Below, one piece after another: positions 1 to 7,379 of a DNA stretch of 9,201 bases; position 1 is the first letter of the stretch; each line of letters opens with the position of its first letter. Below the pieces are notes generated by a model, which did not search any database, was not told the origin of the DNA, and was given only the letters and a program-made list of their open reading frames with translations. The translations under genes and the position numbers were made by a program. Source of the DNA: Deltaproteobacteria bacterium (GTDB lineage: Bacteria; Desulfobacterota; Syntrophobacteria; B119-G9); contig QMLL01000049.1 of the NCBI GenBank assembly GCA_003646715.1, forward strand, positions 1 to 9,201, read 5' to 3'.

Positions 1-2943
1 GGCATCGAAATGTATTACGGAGGTCAGCCTTTAATCAGGCACAATACGATAGAGGATTTCAGAAAGTCCGGTATTGTCTGCAACGGACAGTATAAAGGTA
101 CTGCTGCTCCTTTTCCCACCATCAATTACAATACTATCCAGACGACCTACGATACATCAGACACATACAACATGTATGTTTACCGCTACAACACAAATGT
201 GTACGAAACCAATTCTTCTCTCGTGATCGACGCACGATACAACTTCTGGGGCACAAGTTCTCCCGAGCGTATAGCCGCCATGATTTATCAGTGGCCGAAT
301 TACTACGATTCAACACCTTTTGTGGATTTCAGAGGTTTTCTCGATTCACCGAACGGAAATCCTGTAGGCGGTCATTACATCCCGGCAGGCAAACTTCCAT
401 CGGATGAACTGCACTGGACTCCAGGAAGTGGACCATACATCCTCCTCGGTCACACGTTTGTCGAGAATGATCAGACTCTTACCATCGATCCTGGCACAGA
501 GGTTCGTTTCTTAGGAGGAAAGGTTGTAGTTGGAGACCAGGACAGATGGGTAAGAAGTTCTCTAAGGATAAACGGAAAATTAGTAGCTCAGGGTAATGAA
601 AACAATACGATCCTCTTTACTTCCCATGAAGAATACCCGACTCAGGGAGACTGGGATTCAATAATCTTTAACGATAGTGCCGATGACACTTCGATTATAT
701 CATATTCAAGACTTGAATACGCCTACAACGGGATATGGTGTCGGGGAGCGTCGCCAACAATAAGCCACAATGAGATAGTCTGCATTCCTGGCAACCATTA
801 TCACGATGTATTTTACGGAATACGACTCGAATCAGGAGCCGACGCATCGGTTGAGCACAATACTATATCAGGGTTCTATAATACGTATTCCGATTACTAT
901 CACCAGTATGCCGGTGCAGGGATAAGAATTCATAACTCTTCTCCAACTATCACGGGCAACACCATTGACGAAAATTCCACAGGAATCTGGATAGGATCGG
1001 ACTCCCATGCAACAGATCAACCAACGCCACATATCACCTACAACAGTATTGTAAACAGCCATTTGTATAGCTTCTTTATTAACGGATACTACTACGATGA
1101 CAACTTGAGTCCCAACCCAGTCATTAATAACAACAACATATTTTCTGATTATGTTGTTGCCAATTCTTTCTTTACGCAAAACTATGGATCTTCCAGCGCA
1201 ATTACCATTGACGCAACCGAAAACTGGTGGGGAACCACCGACGAAGACACAATAAGATCCATTATTCGCGACAAATCAGACAATAATTATTGTCCAACTG
1301 TAGACTTCAGCAGTTACCGGATCAGCTATGTAGGTGCATTTACCATTTATGGAGCAACACTTAGCAATGACTATTTTTCACCGAATGGCGACGGAGAAAA
1401 AGACTCTGCAGAGATCAATGCCAAAGCCACGGACACTACGACATGGCAAATAGAAATAATAAATTCTTCAGGTACAACTGTAAGAACAGTATCGAGAACT
1501 GGAACAGAACTCAATTGGACTTGGGACGGCACCAATGATTCAAATACCTTATGTGCTGACGGAACTTATTTTGTATATGTCACCGGTACAAGCGGCACTA
1601 ATTCGATAACCAGAAAGTTTACTACTCACATTGACAATTCCTCTATCGACACCTTAAACATCGATTATCCTACAAATGGTGGCACATTCTCAGGAATTCT
1701 GGACGTAAGATGTACGGTTGATGATCCTAATCTGGTCAGCTACAAACTGGAACTTGGTGCAGGTAGTTCTCCCAGTCAGTGGCAAACACTGGCATCCGGC
1801 TCGTGTAACATCTCAAACATGATTTTATACCGCTGGATTACCAACGATATCACCACCGATAATATACCCACGGACTACTATATCACTTTTAACAACGGTC
1901 CATACAGTCTCAGGTTGAGCGCTACCGATAAAGCAGGAAATATGTCTCAAAAAACGGTTGTTGTAAATCTGGACAATCTTTTTATCACAGAAGTGAATAG
2001 AACCGGTTCAACCATTGACCCGTCGAACTCGGAAACTTCATCAATCAGCTTTAATATCAACAAGCCCGCGACTGTTCATCTTAAGATTTATCCCGAAAAA
2101 GATGGAGAATCCGGTAAGCTTATCCGTGATATCTCACAAACTTATACAATCTCCGGAACAAAAACAATTTCCTGGAACGGTAAAGACAGTACCGGAAAGA
2201 TCGTGGCCGATGAAGCGTACATCTATGTGATCGAAGCAAACAACGGAAGCCTCACTGATAAGTACGCACCACCAAGACCTGATGGAGAGGGTTCCGGAAG
2301 CGGTACAATTCCGGAGGATTACAATTTTTACACGAATGACTTCTGGAAAATAGAATACACTATGGATTCAGGTTATCCGGCGGGAAGGGTGACCATGAGA
2401 GTTACCCCAAGTGGCGAAGGACCATTTAACGTTTTTGAGGGTGAACCACATGAACCAGGCGAAACATTCACCATTATCTGGGACGGCAGAAGACCAAACG
2501 GGACGCTGGTAGAATCTTCCTGCCAGATATATTTCCCACCTCCTGTGCCTCTTTATCCAAATTATATAATCGTAAGATCTGCATCGCAGGTACCGGTAAT
2601 ATCGGGACAGGCTCCATATATAGAAGTAAAATCAGATCCCTATCTGGTTAATTTCAGTTATGGCGAATACACTAAGTTGCTCTACAACATCGACCGAGAC
2701 GCCGTTGTAACGATAAAGGTATTGCCGCCAGGTGTGACCGATCCTGAATCACCAATCGCACTTGTTGTATTGGATCATGAAAATCAAGCTGCTGGCGACC
2801 ACACGGTTACGTGGGACGGAATAATTGAAGGAGACTCTAATAACATCTTTTTAAAACAAGAAGGTATCTACACGTTTGTAATTGAAGCGACAAGTGCAGG
2901 AAAAACTTCTGAATGGAAGGGGTTTCTTAACTTATATCGATAG
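1..2943 (+). CDS. Right-handed beta-helix protein with C-terminal FlgD/Ig-like domains (5' partial)
   Basis: The frame is open from base 1, so the true start lies upstream; the ATG at 10 sits inside a repeat and is probably internal. Residues below count from that ATG. Beta-helix rungs of the form (P/A)-T-I-x-x-N-x-I recur near residues 8, 37, 249, 279, 312, 340 and 370, as in NosD/CASH-type parallel beta-helices. A second module starts near 121 with a cap-like strand (LTIDPGTEVRF, 157-167) and a FTS...GDW segment (203-215). N-(F/W)-W-G tails close the modules at 78-81 and 405-408. After these come beta-sandwiches: a FlgD-like domain with FSPNGDG and WDG (446-530), an Ig-like domain (543-655), and FlgD-like domains with WNG at 722, WDG at 824 and WDG at 935. 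The end shows no evident type IX sorting domain. The likely role is a secreted or surface structural or adhesive protein. Some beta-helix families are polysaccharide lyases, but I see no catalytic signature. The domain calls are firm; the function is not. Confidence 0.88.
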   Translation, partial: GIEMYYGGQPLIRHNTIEDFRKSGIVCNGQYKGTAAPFPTINYNTIQTTYDTSDTYNMYVYRYNTNVYETNSSLVIDARYNFWGTSSPERIAAMIYQWPNYYDSTPFVDFRGFLDSPNGNPVGGHYIPAGKLPSDELHWTPGSGPYILLGHTFVENDQTLTIDPGTEVRFLGGKVVVGDQDRWVRSSLRINGKLVAQGNENNTILFTSHEEYPTQGDWDSIIFNDSADDTSIISYSRLEYAYNGIWCRGASPTISHNEIVCIPGNHYHDVFYGIRLESGADASVEHNTISGFYNTYSDYYHQYAGAGIRIHNSSPTITGNTIDENSTGIWIGSDSHATDQPTPHITYNSIVNSHLYSFFINGYYYDDNLSPNPVINNNNIFSDYVVANSFFTQNYGSSSAITIDATENWWGTTDEDTIRSIIRDKSDNNYCPTVDFSSYRISYVGAFTIYGATLSNDYFSPNGDGEKDSAEINAKATDTTTWQIEIINSSGTTVRTVSRTGTELNWTWDGTNDSNTLCADGTYFVYVTGTSGTNSITRKFTTHIDNSSIDTLNIDYPTNGGTFSGILDVRCTVDDPNLVSYKLELGAGSSPSQWQTLASGSCNISNMILYRWITNDITTDNIPTDYYITFNNGPYSLRLSATDKAGNMSQKTVVVNLDNLFITEVNRTGSTIDPSNSETSSISFNINKPATVHLKIYPEKDGESGKLIRDISQTYTISGTKTISWNGKDSTGKIVADEAYIYVIEANNGSLTDKYAPPRPDGEGSGSGTIPEDYNFYTNDFWKIEYTMDSGYPAGRVTMRVTPSGEGPFNVFEGEPHEPGETFTIIWDGRRPNGTLVESSCQIYFPPPVPLYPNYIIVRSASQVPVISGQAPYIEVKSDPYLVNFSYGEYTKLLYNIDRDAVVTIKVLPPGVTDPESPIALVVLDHENQAAGDHTVTWDGIIEGDSNNIFLKQEGIYTFVIEATSAGKTSEWKGFLNLYR
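223..339 (+). repeat. Beta-helix module tail, copy 1 (NFWG)
   Basis: This stretch encodes residues 72-110 (counted from the ATG at 10), with the pattern V-I-D-A-x-x-N-F-W-G-T, then E-R-I-x-x-M-I, then T-P-F-V-D-F. It closes the first, window-truncated beta-helix module. The same pattern recurs at 1204-1317 with nearly the same spacing: 33 residues here, and 32 there, from the first strand to the V-D-F motif. The relationship is visible at protein level; at DNA level the copies have diverged. Confidence 0.7.
1204..1317 (+). repeat. Beta-helix module tail, copy 2 (NWWG)
   Basis: This is the second copy of the module tail, encoding residues 399-436. It has T-I-D-A-x-x-N-W-W-G-T, then D-T-I-x-x-I-I, then P-T-V-D-F. 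It ends the second beta-helix module just before the FlgD-like domains begin near residue 446. Together with copy 1 it shows that the protein was built by duplicating a unit of roughly 320-330 residues. Confidence 0.7.
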
Positions 2944-2946
2944 GAG
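2942..2946 (+). promoter_or_regulatory. Shine-Dalgarno AGGAG of the RHS gene, overlapping the upstream stop
   Basis: AGGAG begins inside the TAG stop of the beta-helix gene and lies 6 nt before the ATG at 2953. This spacing decides the start: the in-frame TTG at 2950 would be only 3 nt away. The overlap of stop codon and ribosome site suggests coupled translation. Confidence 0.75.
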
Positions 2947-2952
2947 ATTTTG

Positions 2953-5900
2953 ATGAAACTCAAGTTTTTTGACAGCACACTCTTGGTCATTGTAGTAGCT
3001 ATTTTACTGTTTAATCCAAAGCTTGCAGAGTGCCACGATTTCGGAGGTCCAAGTGTGCCAGGTGGGCCTCCAGGAAATGCTCTCAATCGTGATAAACCAA
3101 GAAATCAAACAGCAGGGGGGGAAATATCTCTTTTTGATGGAAGTGAATCTTTCACTACTGTCGATCTCATAGTTCAGGGTATATTTCCCATTATCATTTC
3201 AAGGACGTACAATTCTCGTTCTACCTACGATACCCCTCTCGGATATGGTTGGGATCATCAATACAATACCAGGCTGTTCACATATTCTGACGGATCAGTT
3301 GTAATACGATGGAACACGGGACTCAAAACGAGGTTTGTGCCTTCCGGAGGAACCTTTATAAGCACAGATAATTCGCCAGGTAAACTCGTTAAGAATCAAG
3401 ATCAATCATTTACTTTTTACACACCTAGTGGTAGAAGATTTCATTTTGATCTTAGAGGATGTTTAGACCGTGTCACAGATACCAATGGAAACTATCTAGC
3501 CTTTACATACACAACTGAGAAAAAGCCTCTTGTAGGAAAGTCTCCTTTTTCGGTCGATCCTTCAAGATCCCAAATTGTTTCATACGAGTATCGGTTGACC
3601 AAAGTTGAAGAAGGGACAATCGATGGATTAACCGGTCGTTTTGTTAATTTGTCTTATGACCCAACAACAGGCAGATTACTTTCTGTCACCGATTTCTCCG
3701 GAAGAACCATAACGTACCAACATGACAGCAATGGCAACCTTATCCGGATTAACTATCCCAAAAATCTTTTCCACTCTTTCACGTATGAGGATACAAATGA
3801 TACACATAACGTTACCTCATTCATGAAAGGCTACAAAAGCGGTGACACGGATATTACTACAGTATTGTTCAAGAACACTTATGACGACCAAGACCGTGTA
3901 ATTCGACAAGTTCATGCCGGTGGTAGTTTGGAAATCGAGTACACGATACCCCTTGCAAAAACCATTGTCACAAGAACAATAAAAAACAGTGAGGGAACAA
4001 CTCTTCACAATTTTCAGAACACGTACGAATTCAATTCTTCAGGTTACTTAATTAGATATACGGATGATAAAGGGAACATAACTGAATACAGTAGGGATGC
4101 GAATAATAATGTAGTTCGGAAAACCATCTGGGAAAACACTGGTACTGTCTCGGCCCCACATCTCATTAAATTTTCCTCTGTTTACTACCAGTACGATGCA
4201 TCACAAAAAATGGTTAGCACCCAGATAACATTAGATGACGGTGAAATTCTCAAGTGGGCATTTGCATACGACCATGGCTGGTTGCAATCCTGTATTCTTA
4301 GCAGTAGCAAGTTCCCCGGGAAAGTACGTTCAGTGATCAGGGAATTTGATTACAACAACGAAGGCTACCCCCGGTACGTCAAAAAGCAAAGTATTCTAAT
4401 AAGTAATACTGTCACCCCCCAATATCTTAGCGTTCAATATGAACACAACAGGTATGGTCAAATCACTGCTATCGTTTACGATAATGGTGACAGACAGGAA
4501 ATTACCTATAGCAATGGATTCATAATCGCGGTGGATGGAGTTGAATATGTAAGGAGCAGTGATGGGAGAGGATACGTAGTTCAGGTAAAGGACACGACCA
4601 ATAAATTTTCTACCATAAACTATGATGATCTCGGCCGGCCGGTCAGTATCACTAATCCACTAGGCGAACAGGTTATTTTGACTTACGAAGGATGGAATCT
4701 GACAACTATCGAAAAGGGTAAAACATCGACGTTACCCGGCCACAAAATATTTCTGTCTTATGATGATTTTGGGAGACTGATTTCACGAACAGTCGACCTA
4801 GATGGCACACCTTCTCTAGGCATATATTATTCATATGATAGCGCCGATAATCTTCTTTCTGAAAAAGATGCTATTGGTAATGAAATCTCATATTCTTATG
4901 ATAGCAAAAACAGACTGAAACTGATCTCTTATCCTCACTCCCAAACGCTATCATATGATTATGATGTTGCTGGCAACATTATAAAAATCACCGATCAGTC
5001 GGGGAACTACATTGCGTACGATTACGATAAGTACAACCGAATTGTAAAAGTAAGCGACACTCTCGGAAATTCAATTTCCTATGCACACGAATTTGATAAC
5101 ATTTCAAAAATAACGGACACAAACGGCAATATAAGCTATTACCACTATGACATGGCGGGCAGAATGATATCATTCACCTCTCCTTTGAATGCCAAAGAAT
5201 ATTACGAATACGATAGCAAGGGCAGGGTATCACGGAAAATAGACGCGAACGGAGTCCAAAGTGATTACGTATTCGACAGCCAGGATAGGATAACGAAGAT
5301 CACCATACATTCTAATCCTCAGAGAGTCCTAGAATTTACATATGAAGATAACAATCTACATGCATATACAGACAGCGCAATCTCGAGCAACCCTATCTAC
5401 ACTTATTCATATGACGCATTAAATAGGGTAATCCGATGTGATAACAATCTGATTAACAAGACTCTTGAATACTCCTATAACCGATTTGGAATGCGTGACG
5501 GACTGACTTTACGTGAAACAAATGGGGCAATCCTTTTTAGTTACAGCTACGGATATGACTCGGCTGACAGATTAACCTCTATTACCGAGCAACCTTCTCT
5601 AGAATACACTCTTGGATATGATACCCTGGGAAGACTGGCTACAATAGAATATCCAAATGGTATTACGGCAAGCATCACTTACAACGATTTTGCCAGAATT
5701 CAATCTCTTATATATAGAAAAGCAGATCAAACAGCAATTGAAACATACCAATATCAGTACAATGGAATGGGCATTCCAAACGTTACACAAGACAGTTCCG
5801 GCACAACAAATTATACGTATGACACGACAGGTAGATTGTTAACTGCTTCTTATCCGGTATCTTCAGGCCTTACTAACGAATCATATACATACGATTCTCT

Positions 5901-7365
5901 CGGAAATAGACTTTCATCAGAGACTTTTTCTGACTGGAGGTATAATGCAATTAATGCCCTCACCCACTACGGTAACACGGATTACACTCACGACATGAAA
6001 GGCAATACACTCAGCAAGACAACTGGCACGGGAATAACGAGTTATACTTTCGATTCCATGGATCGACTTACTCGCATCAGCAGCACCGGCCTAAGTGCAT
6101 CCTACCTATACGATCTTGGAAACCGCAGAATACAAAAAAATGTAAATGGCAATATAAAATGGTTCATGTACGATGGGTATTTGCCCCTTGCCGAATTTGA
6201 CGAAAATGGGGATCTTACCAGGCGGTATTGTTTCATACCCGGTTCAAATACTTTACTTTCTCTGACGGATGGAAACACACATTATCACGTTTTGAACGAT
6301 TTTCTTAACGTGCCTCGACAAATTGTAGACGAATCACAACAAATAGTGTGGGCTGCCAATTATCAGTCATTTGGGTCGATGTACGTGAACGATGATGTTG
6401 ATGGTGACGATAATCATGTCACTCTCAATCTGCGTTTCCCTGGACAATACTATGATCAAGAAAGCGGGCTCCATTACAACTTTTACAGATATTATGACCC
6501 CGAAACTGGTCGATTCTTATCCATGGACCCGGTGCAAAAGTCTGTTTTTTCACCCGACAATCTGAATCGATATATATACGCCTACAATAGTCCAATGCTC
6601 TATATTGATCCTGATGGGAGAGAGAACTGGTGGTCGAACTTCGCCTGGTATGCTTTTCAGGAGTTTACGTCTCCTACCAGAACATGGAGAAACTTTAGCG
6701 ATGCTATCCGGGGGAAAATGGGCGGTACAGTCCAAGCCTCAGCCATTGTTGGTACAGTATTTCTCGCAACTTCTGGCGGATATTTTTTCTATGCTTCGGG
6801 AGCAGCAGCAGCTACTGGAAACATTCTTTTAAGTGTGGGTAGGGGAGCACTAAGTCTAGGCGGTAGAATCGCACTTTCCGGAGGCAGAGCACTTGCGTGG
6901 ACACTTAGAACAAGCATGTCCGGATTAAGGGTCATCTACAATTCAGCACGAGTTATGGGAGGATATCTTACGAGGAGGATTACAACTTTTTATTACTCCT
7001 CATTTTTACCATCCCTGGTACTATATGGTTTTCGTCAACCCAATGGAATGCCAGCAAATGTCTCTGACACTGTTGAGGACTTTGGAAATCTTCTTGTCAA
7101 TACCTATGGATATTTAACCGGAGTAGACACCGGTCCACCCGTAACCGGGGATCCACACGCTACTTCAACTATACCCGGATTCTTGAATACCATACTATTT
7201 GTTATTCCCTACGGACTCCAAGATGAAGGCACAGAGACAGATGGATTGTGGAATGCTGCCGGAGATGCAGCTAACTGGGTAATAAACCATGTACCTCCAC
7301 CCCCGTCCCGTCCGTTTTCAACTAATCCTAGCTCAAGAGGGTGGGCACCAACTTATGTGAAATGA
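2953..7365 (+). CDS. Exported RHS/YD-repeat protein with variable C-terminal tail
   Basis: A 1,470-residue RHS-family protein. The leader (about residues 1-27, basic K2/K4 then a hydrophobic run at 9-20) suggests Sec export, but the cleavage site is unclear. Residues 56-110 match the DUF6531-like N-terminal region, with a DL...RTYNS...GYGW pattern. About 30 YD repeats (for example SYDDFGRLI at 602 and TYDSLGNRL at 979) fill 233-1060. The RHS-associated core follows at 1159-1222, with RFPGQYYD, GLHYN, RYYDPETGRFLSMDP, and N-x-P before D-P-x-G. Known RHS proteins form hollow beta-shells that enclose a C-terminal cargo, often a toxin released by self-cleavage near the DPxG motif. The tail (1223-1470) is hydrophobic and glycine-rich, and I do not recognise it. 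No PAAR or VgrG signal is present, unlike type VI-delivered RHS proteins; the architecture is closer to Sec-exported RHS/WapA proteins. The ATG at 2953 was chosen over the TTG at 2950 because of AGGAG spacing. The family call is very firm; a toxin role is only inferred. Confidence 0.95.
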   Translation: MKLKFFDSTLLVIVVAILLFNPKLAECHDFGGPSVPGGPPGNALNRDKPRNQTAGGEISLFDGSESFTTVDLIVQGIFPIIISRTYNSRSTYDTPLGYGWDHQYNTRLFTYSDGSVVIRWNTGLKTRFVPSGGTFISTDNSPGKLVKNQDQSFTFYTPSGRRFHFDLRGCLDRVTDTNGNYLAFTYTTEKKPLVGKSPFSVDPSRSQIVSYEYRLTKVEEGTIDGLTGRFVNLSYDPTTGRLLSVTDFSGRTITYQHDSNGNLIRINYPKNLFHSFTYEDTNDTHNVTSFMKGYKSGDTDITTVLFKNTYDDQDRVIRQVHAGGSLEIEYTIPLAKTIVTRTIKNSEGTTLHNFQNTYEFNSSGYLIRYTDDKGNITEYSRDANNNVVRKTIWENTGTVSAPHLIKFSSVYYQYDASQKMVSTQITLDDGEILKWAFAYDHGWLQSCILSSSKFPGKVRSVIREFDYNNEGYPRYVKKQSILISNTVTPQYLSVQYEHNRYGQITAIVYDNGDRQEITYSNGFIIAVDGVEYVRSSDGRGYVVQVKDTTNKFSTINYDDLGRPVSITNPLGEQVILTYEGWNLTTIEKGKTSTLPGHKIFLSYDDFGRLISRTVDLDGTPSLGIYYSYDSADNLLSEKDAIGNEISYSYDSKNRLKLISYPHSQTLSYDYDVAGNIIKITDQSGNYIAYDYDKYNRIVKVSDTLGNSISYAHEFDNISKITDTNGNISYYHYDMAGRMISFTSPLNAKEYYEYDSKGRVSRKIDANGVQSDYVFDSQDRITKITIHSNPQRVLEFTYEDNNLHAYTDSAISSNPIYTYSYDALNRVIRCDNNLINKTLEYSYNRFGMRDGLTLRETNGAILFSYSYGYDSADRLTSITEQPSLEYTLGYDTLGRLATIEYPNGITASITYNDFARIQSLIYRKADQTAIETYQYQYNGMGIPNVTQDSSGTTNYTYDTTGRLLTASYPVSSGLTNESYTYDSLGNRLSSETFSDWRYNAINALTHYGNTDYTHDMKGNTLSKTTGTGITSYTFDSMDRLTRISSTGLSASYLYDLGNRRIQKNVNGNIKWFMYDGYLPLAEFDENGDLTRRYCFIPGSNTLLSLTDGNTHYHVLNDFLNVPRQIVDESQQIVWAANYQSFGSMYVNDDVDGDDNHVTLNLRFPGQYYDQESGLHYNFYRYYDPETGRFLSMDPVQKSVFSPDNLNRYIYAYNSPMLYIDPDGRENWWSNFAWYAFQEFTSPTRTWRNFSDAIRGKMGGTVQASAIVGTVFLATSGGYFFYASGAAAATGNILLSVGRGALSLGGRIALSGGRALAWTLRTSMSGLRVIYNSARVMGGYLTRRITTFYYSSFLPSLVLYGFRQPNGMPANVSDTVEDFGNLLVNTYGYLTGVDTGPPVTGDPHATSTIPGFLNTILFVIPYGLQDEGTETDGLWNAAGDAANWVINHVPPPPSRPFSTNPSSRGWAPTYVK
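3649..6132 (+). repeat. YD-repeat array of the RHS protein (protein-level repeat)
   Basis: About 30 degenerate repeats of roughly 20 residues follow the pattern (Y/F)-D-x-x-(G/N)-R-(L/I), with examples at residues 309, 556, 602, 627, 648, 669, 752, 819, 868, 889, 955 and 979. Each unit would form a beta-hairpin of the spiral RHS shell. The DNA of the units is well diverged, so I see no sign of recent tandem expansion. Repeats between residues 190 and 550 are more irregular than those from 550 to 1060. Confidence 0.9.
6427..6618 (+). other. RHS-associated core domain (C-terminal plug and putative self-cleavage region)
   Basis: Residues 1159-1222 carry the family hallmark blocks in order: RFPGQYYD (1161-1168), GLHYN (1172-1176), RYYDPETGRFLSMDP (1179-1193), NRYIYAYN (1205-1212) and a closing DPDG (1219-1222). 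In characterised RHS/TcC proteins this region seals the shell, and aspartates near its end support autoproteolysis that frees the C-terminal part. All main blocks are present, so the core looks intact. Cleavage itself is inferred. Confidence 0.88.
6619..7362 (+). other. RHS variable C-terminal tail of unknown function, hydrophobic and Gly/Ala-rich
   Basis: Residues 1223-1470 follow the DPDG boundary, where RHS proteins swap their C-terminal domains. The tail holds an Ala/Gly-rich hydrophobic stretch (about 1260-1297, including ASGAAAATGN), a glycine- and arginine-rich part (1297-1342), hydrophobic patches at 1349-1359 and 1408-1421, and a proline/serine-rich end with a PPPP run at 1448-1451. 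I find no nuclease, deaminase, ADP-ribosyltransferase or peptidase signature. A membrane-active or pore-type domain is possible, as is a structural remnant without enzymatic role. A length of 248 residues would fit cargo held inside an RHS shell. Confidence 0.6.
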
Positions 7366-7367
7366 GG
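7364..7367 (+). promoter_or_regulatory. Probable Shine-Dalgarno GAGG of the propeller gene, overlapping the RHS stop
   Basis: GAGG overlaps the TGA stop of the RHS gene and lies 12 nt before the ATG at 7380, which is longer than ideal. The alternative ATG at 7362 overlaps the RHS stop as ATGA but has no purine-rich site at normal distance: the nearest, AAGAGG, ends 21 nt upstream. The 7380 arrangement mirrors the other junctions in this operon. Confidence 0.45.
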
Positions 7368-7379
7368 ATAAAAACCGAA

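Noticed and set aside
868..1179. Antisense open frame of 103 codons opposite the beta-helix gene
   Set aside because: The sense strand carries clear beta-helix rungs here; the antisense product is low-complexity in Val/Ile and looks like no protein family.
1342..2943. FlgD-like domains as evidence of a flagellar gene
   Set aside because: FlgD-type Ig folds are widespread in secreted proteins. The flagellar FlgD N-terminal region and neighbouring flagellar genes are absent.
2950..2952. TTG as the start of the RHS gene
   Set aside because: It is only 3 nt from AGGAG and is followed at once by an ATG with a better 6-nt spacing.
4633..4642. GC-rich palindrome (GGCCGGCCGG) as a possible regulatory site
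   Set aside because: It encodes the ordinary L-G-R-P-V part of a YD repeat inside the RHS gene, and no second copy or partner site is visible.
6763..6862. Hydrophobic stretch of the RHS tail as proof of a pore-forming toxin
   Set aside because: It is broken by glycines, serines and arginines and does not form a clear set of membrane helices by eye; kept only as a possibility.
7341..7343. GTG as the start of the propeller gene
   Set aside because: It would lengthen the overlap with the RHS gene, places AAGAGG directly against the start with no spacing, and gives a poorer leader than the ATGs at 7362 or 7380.
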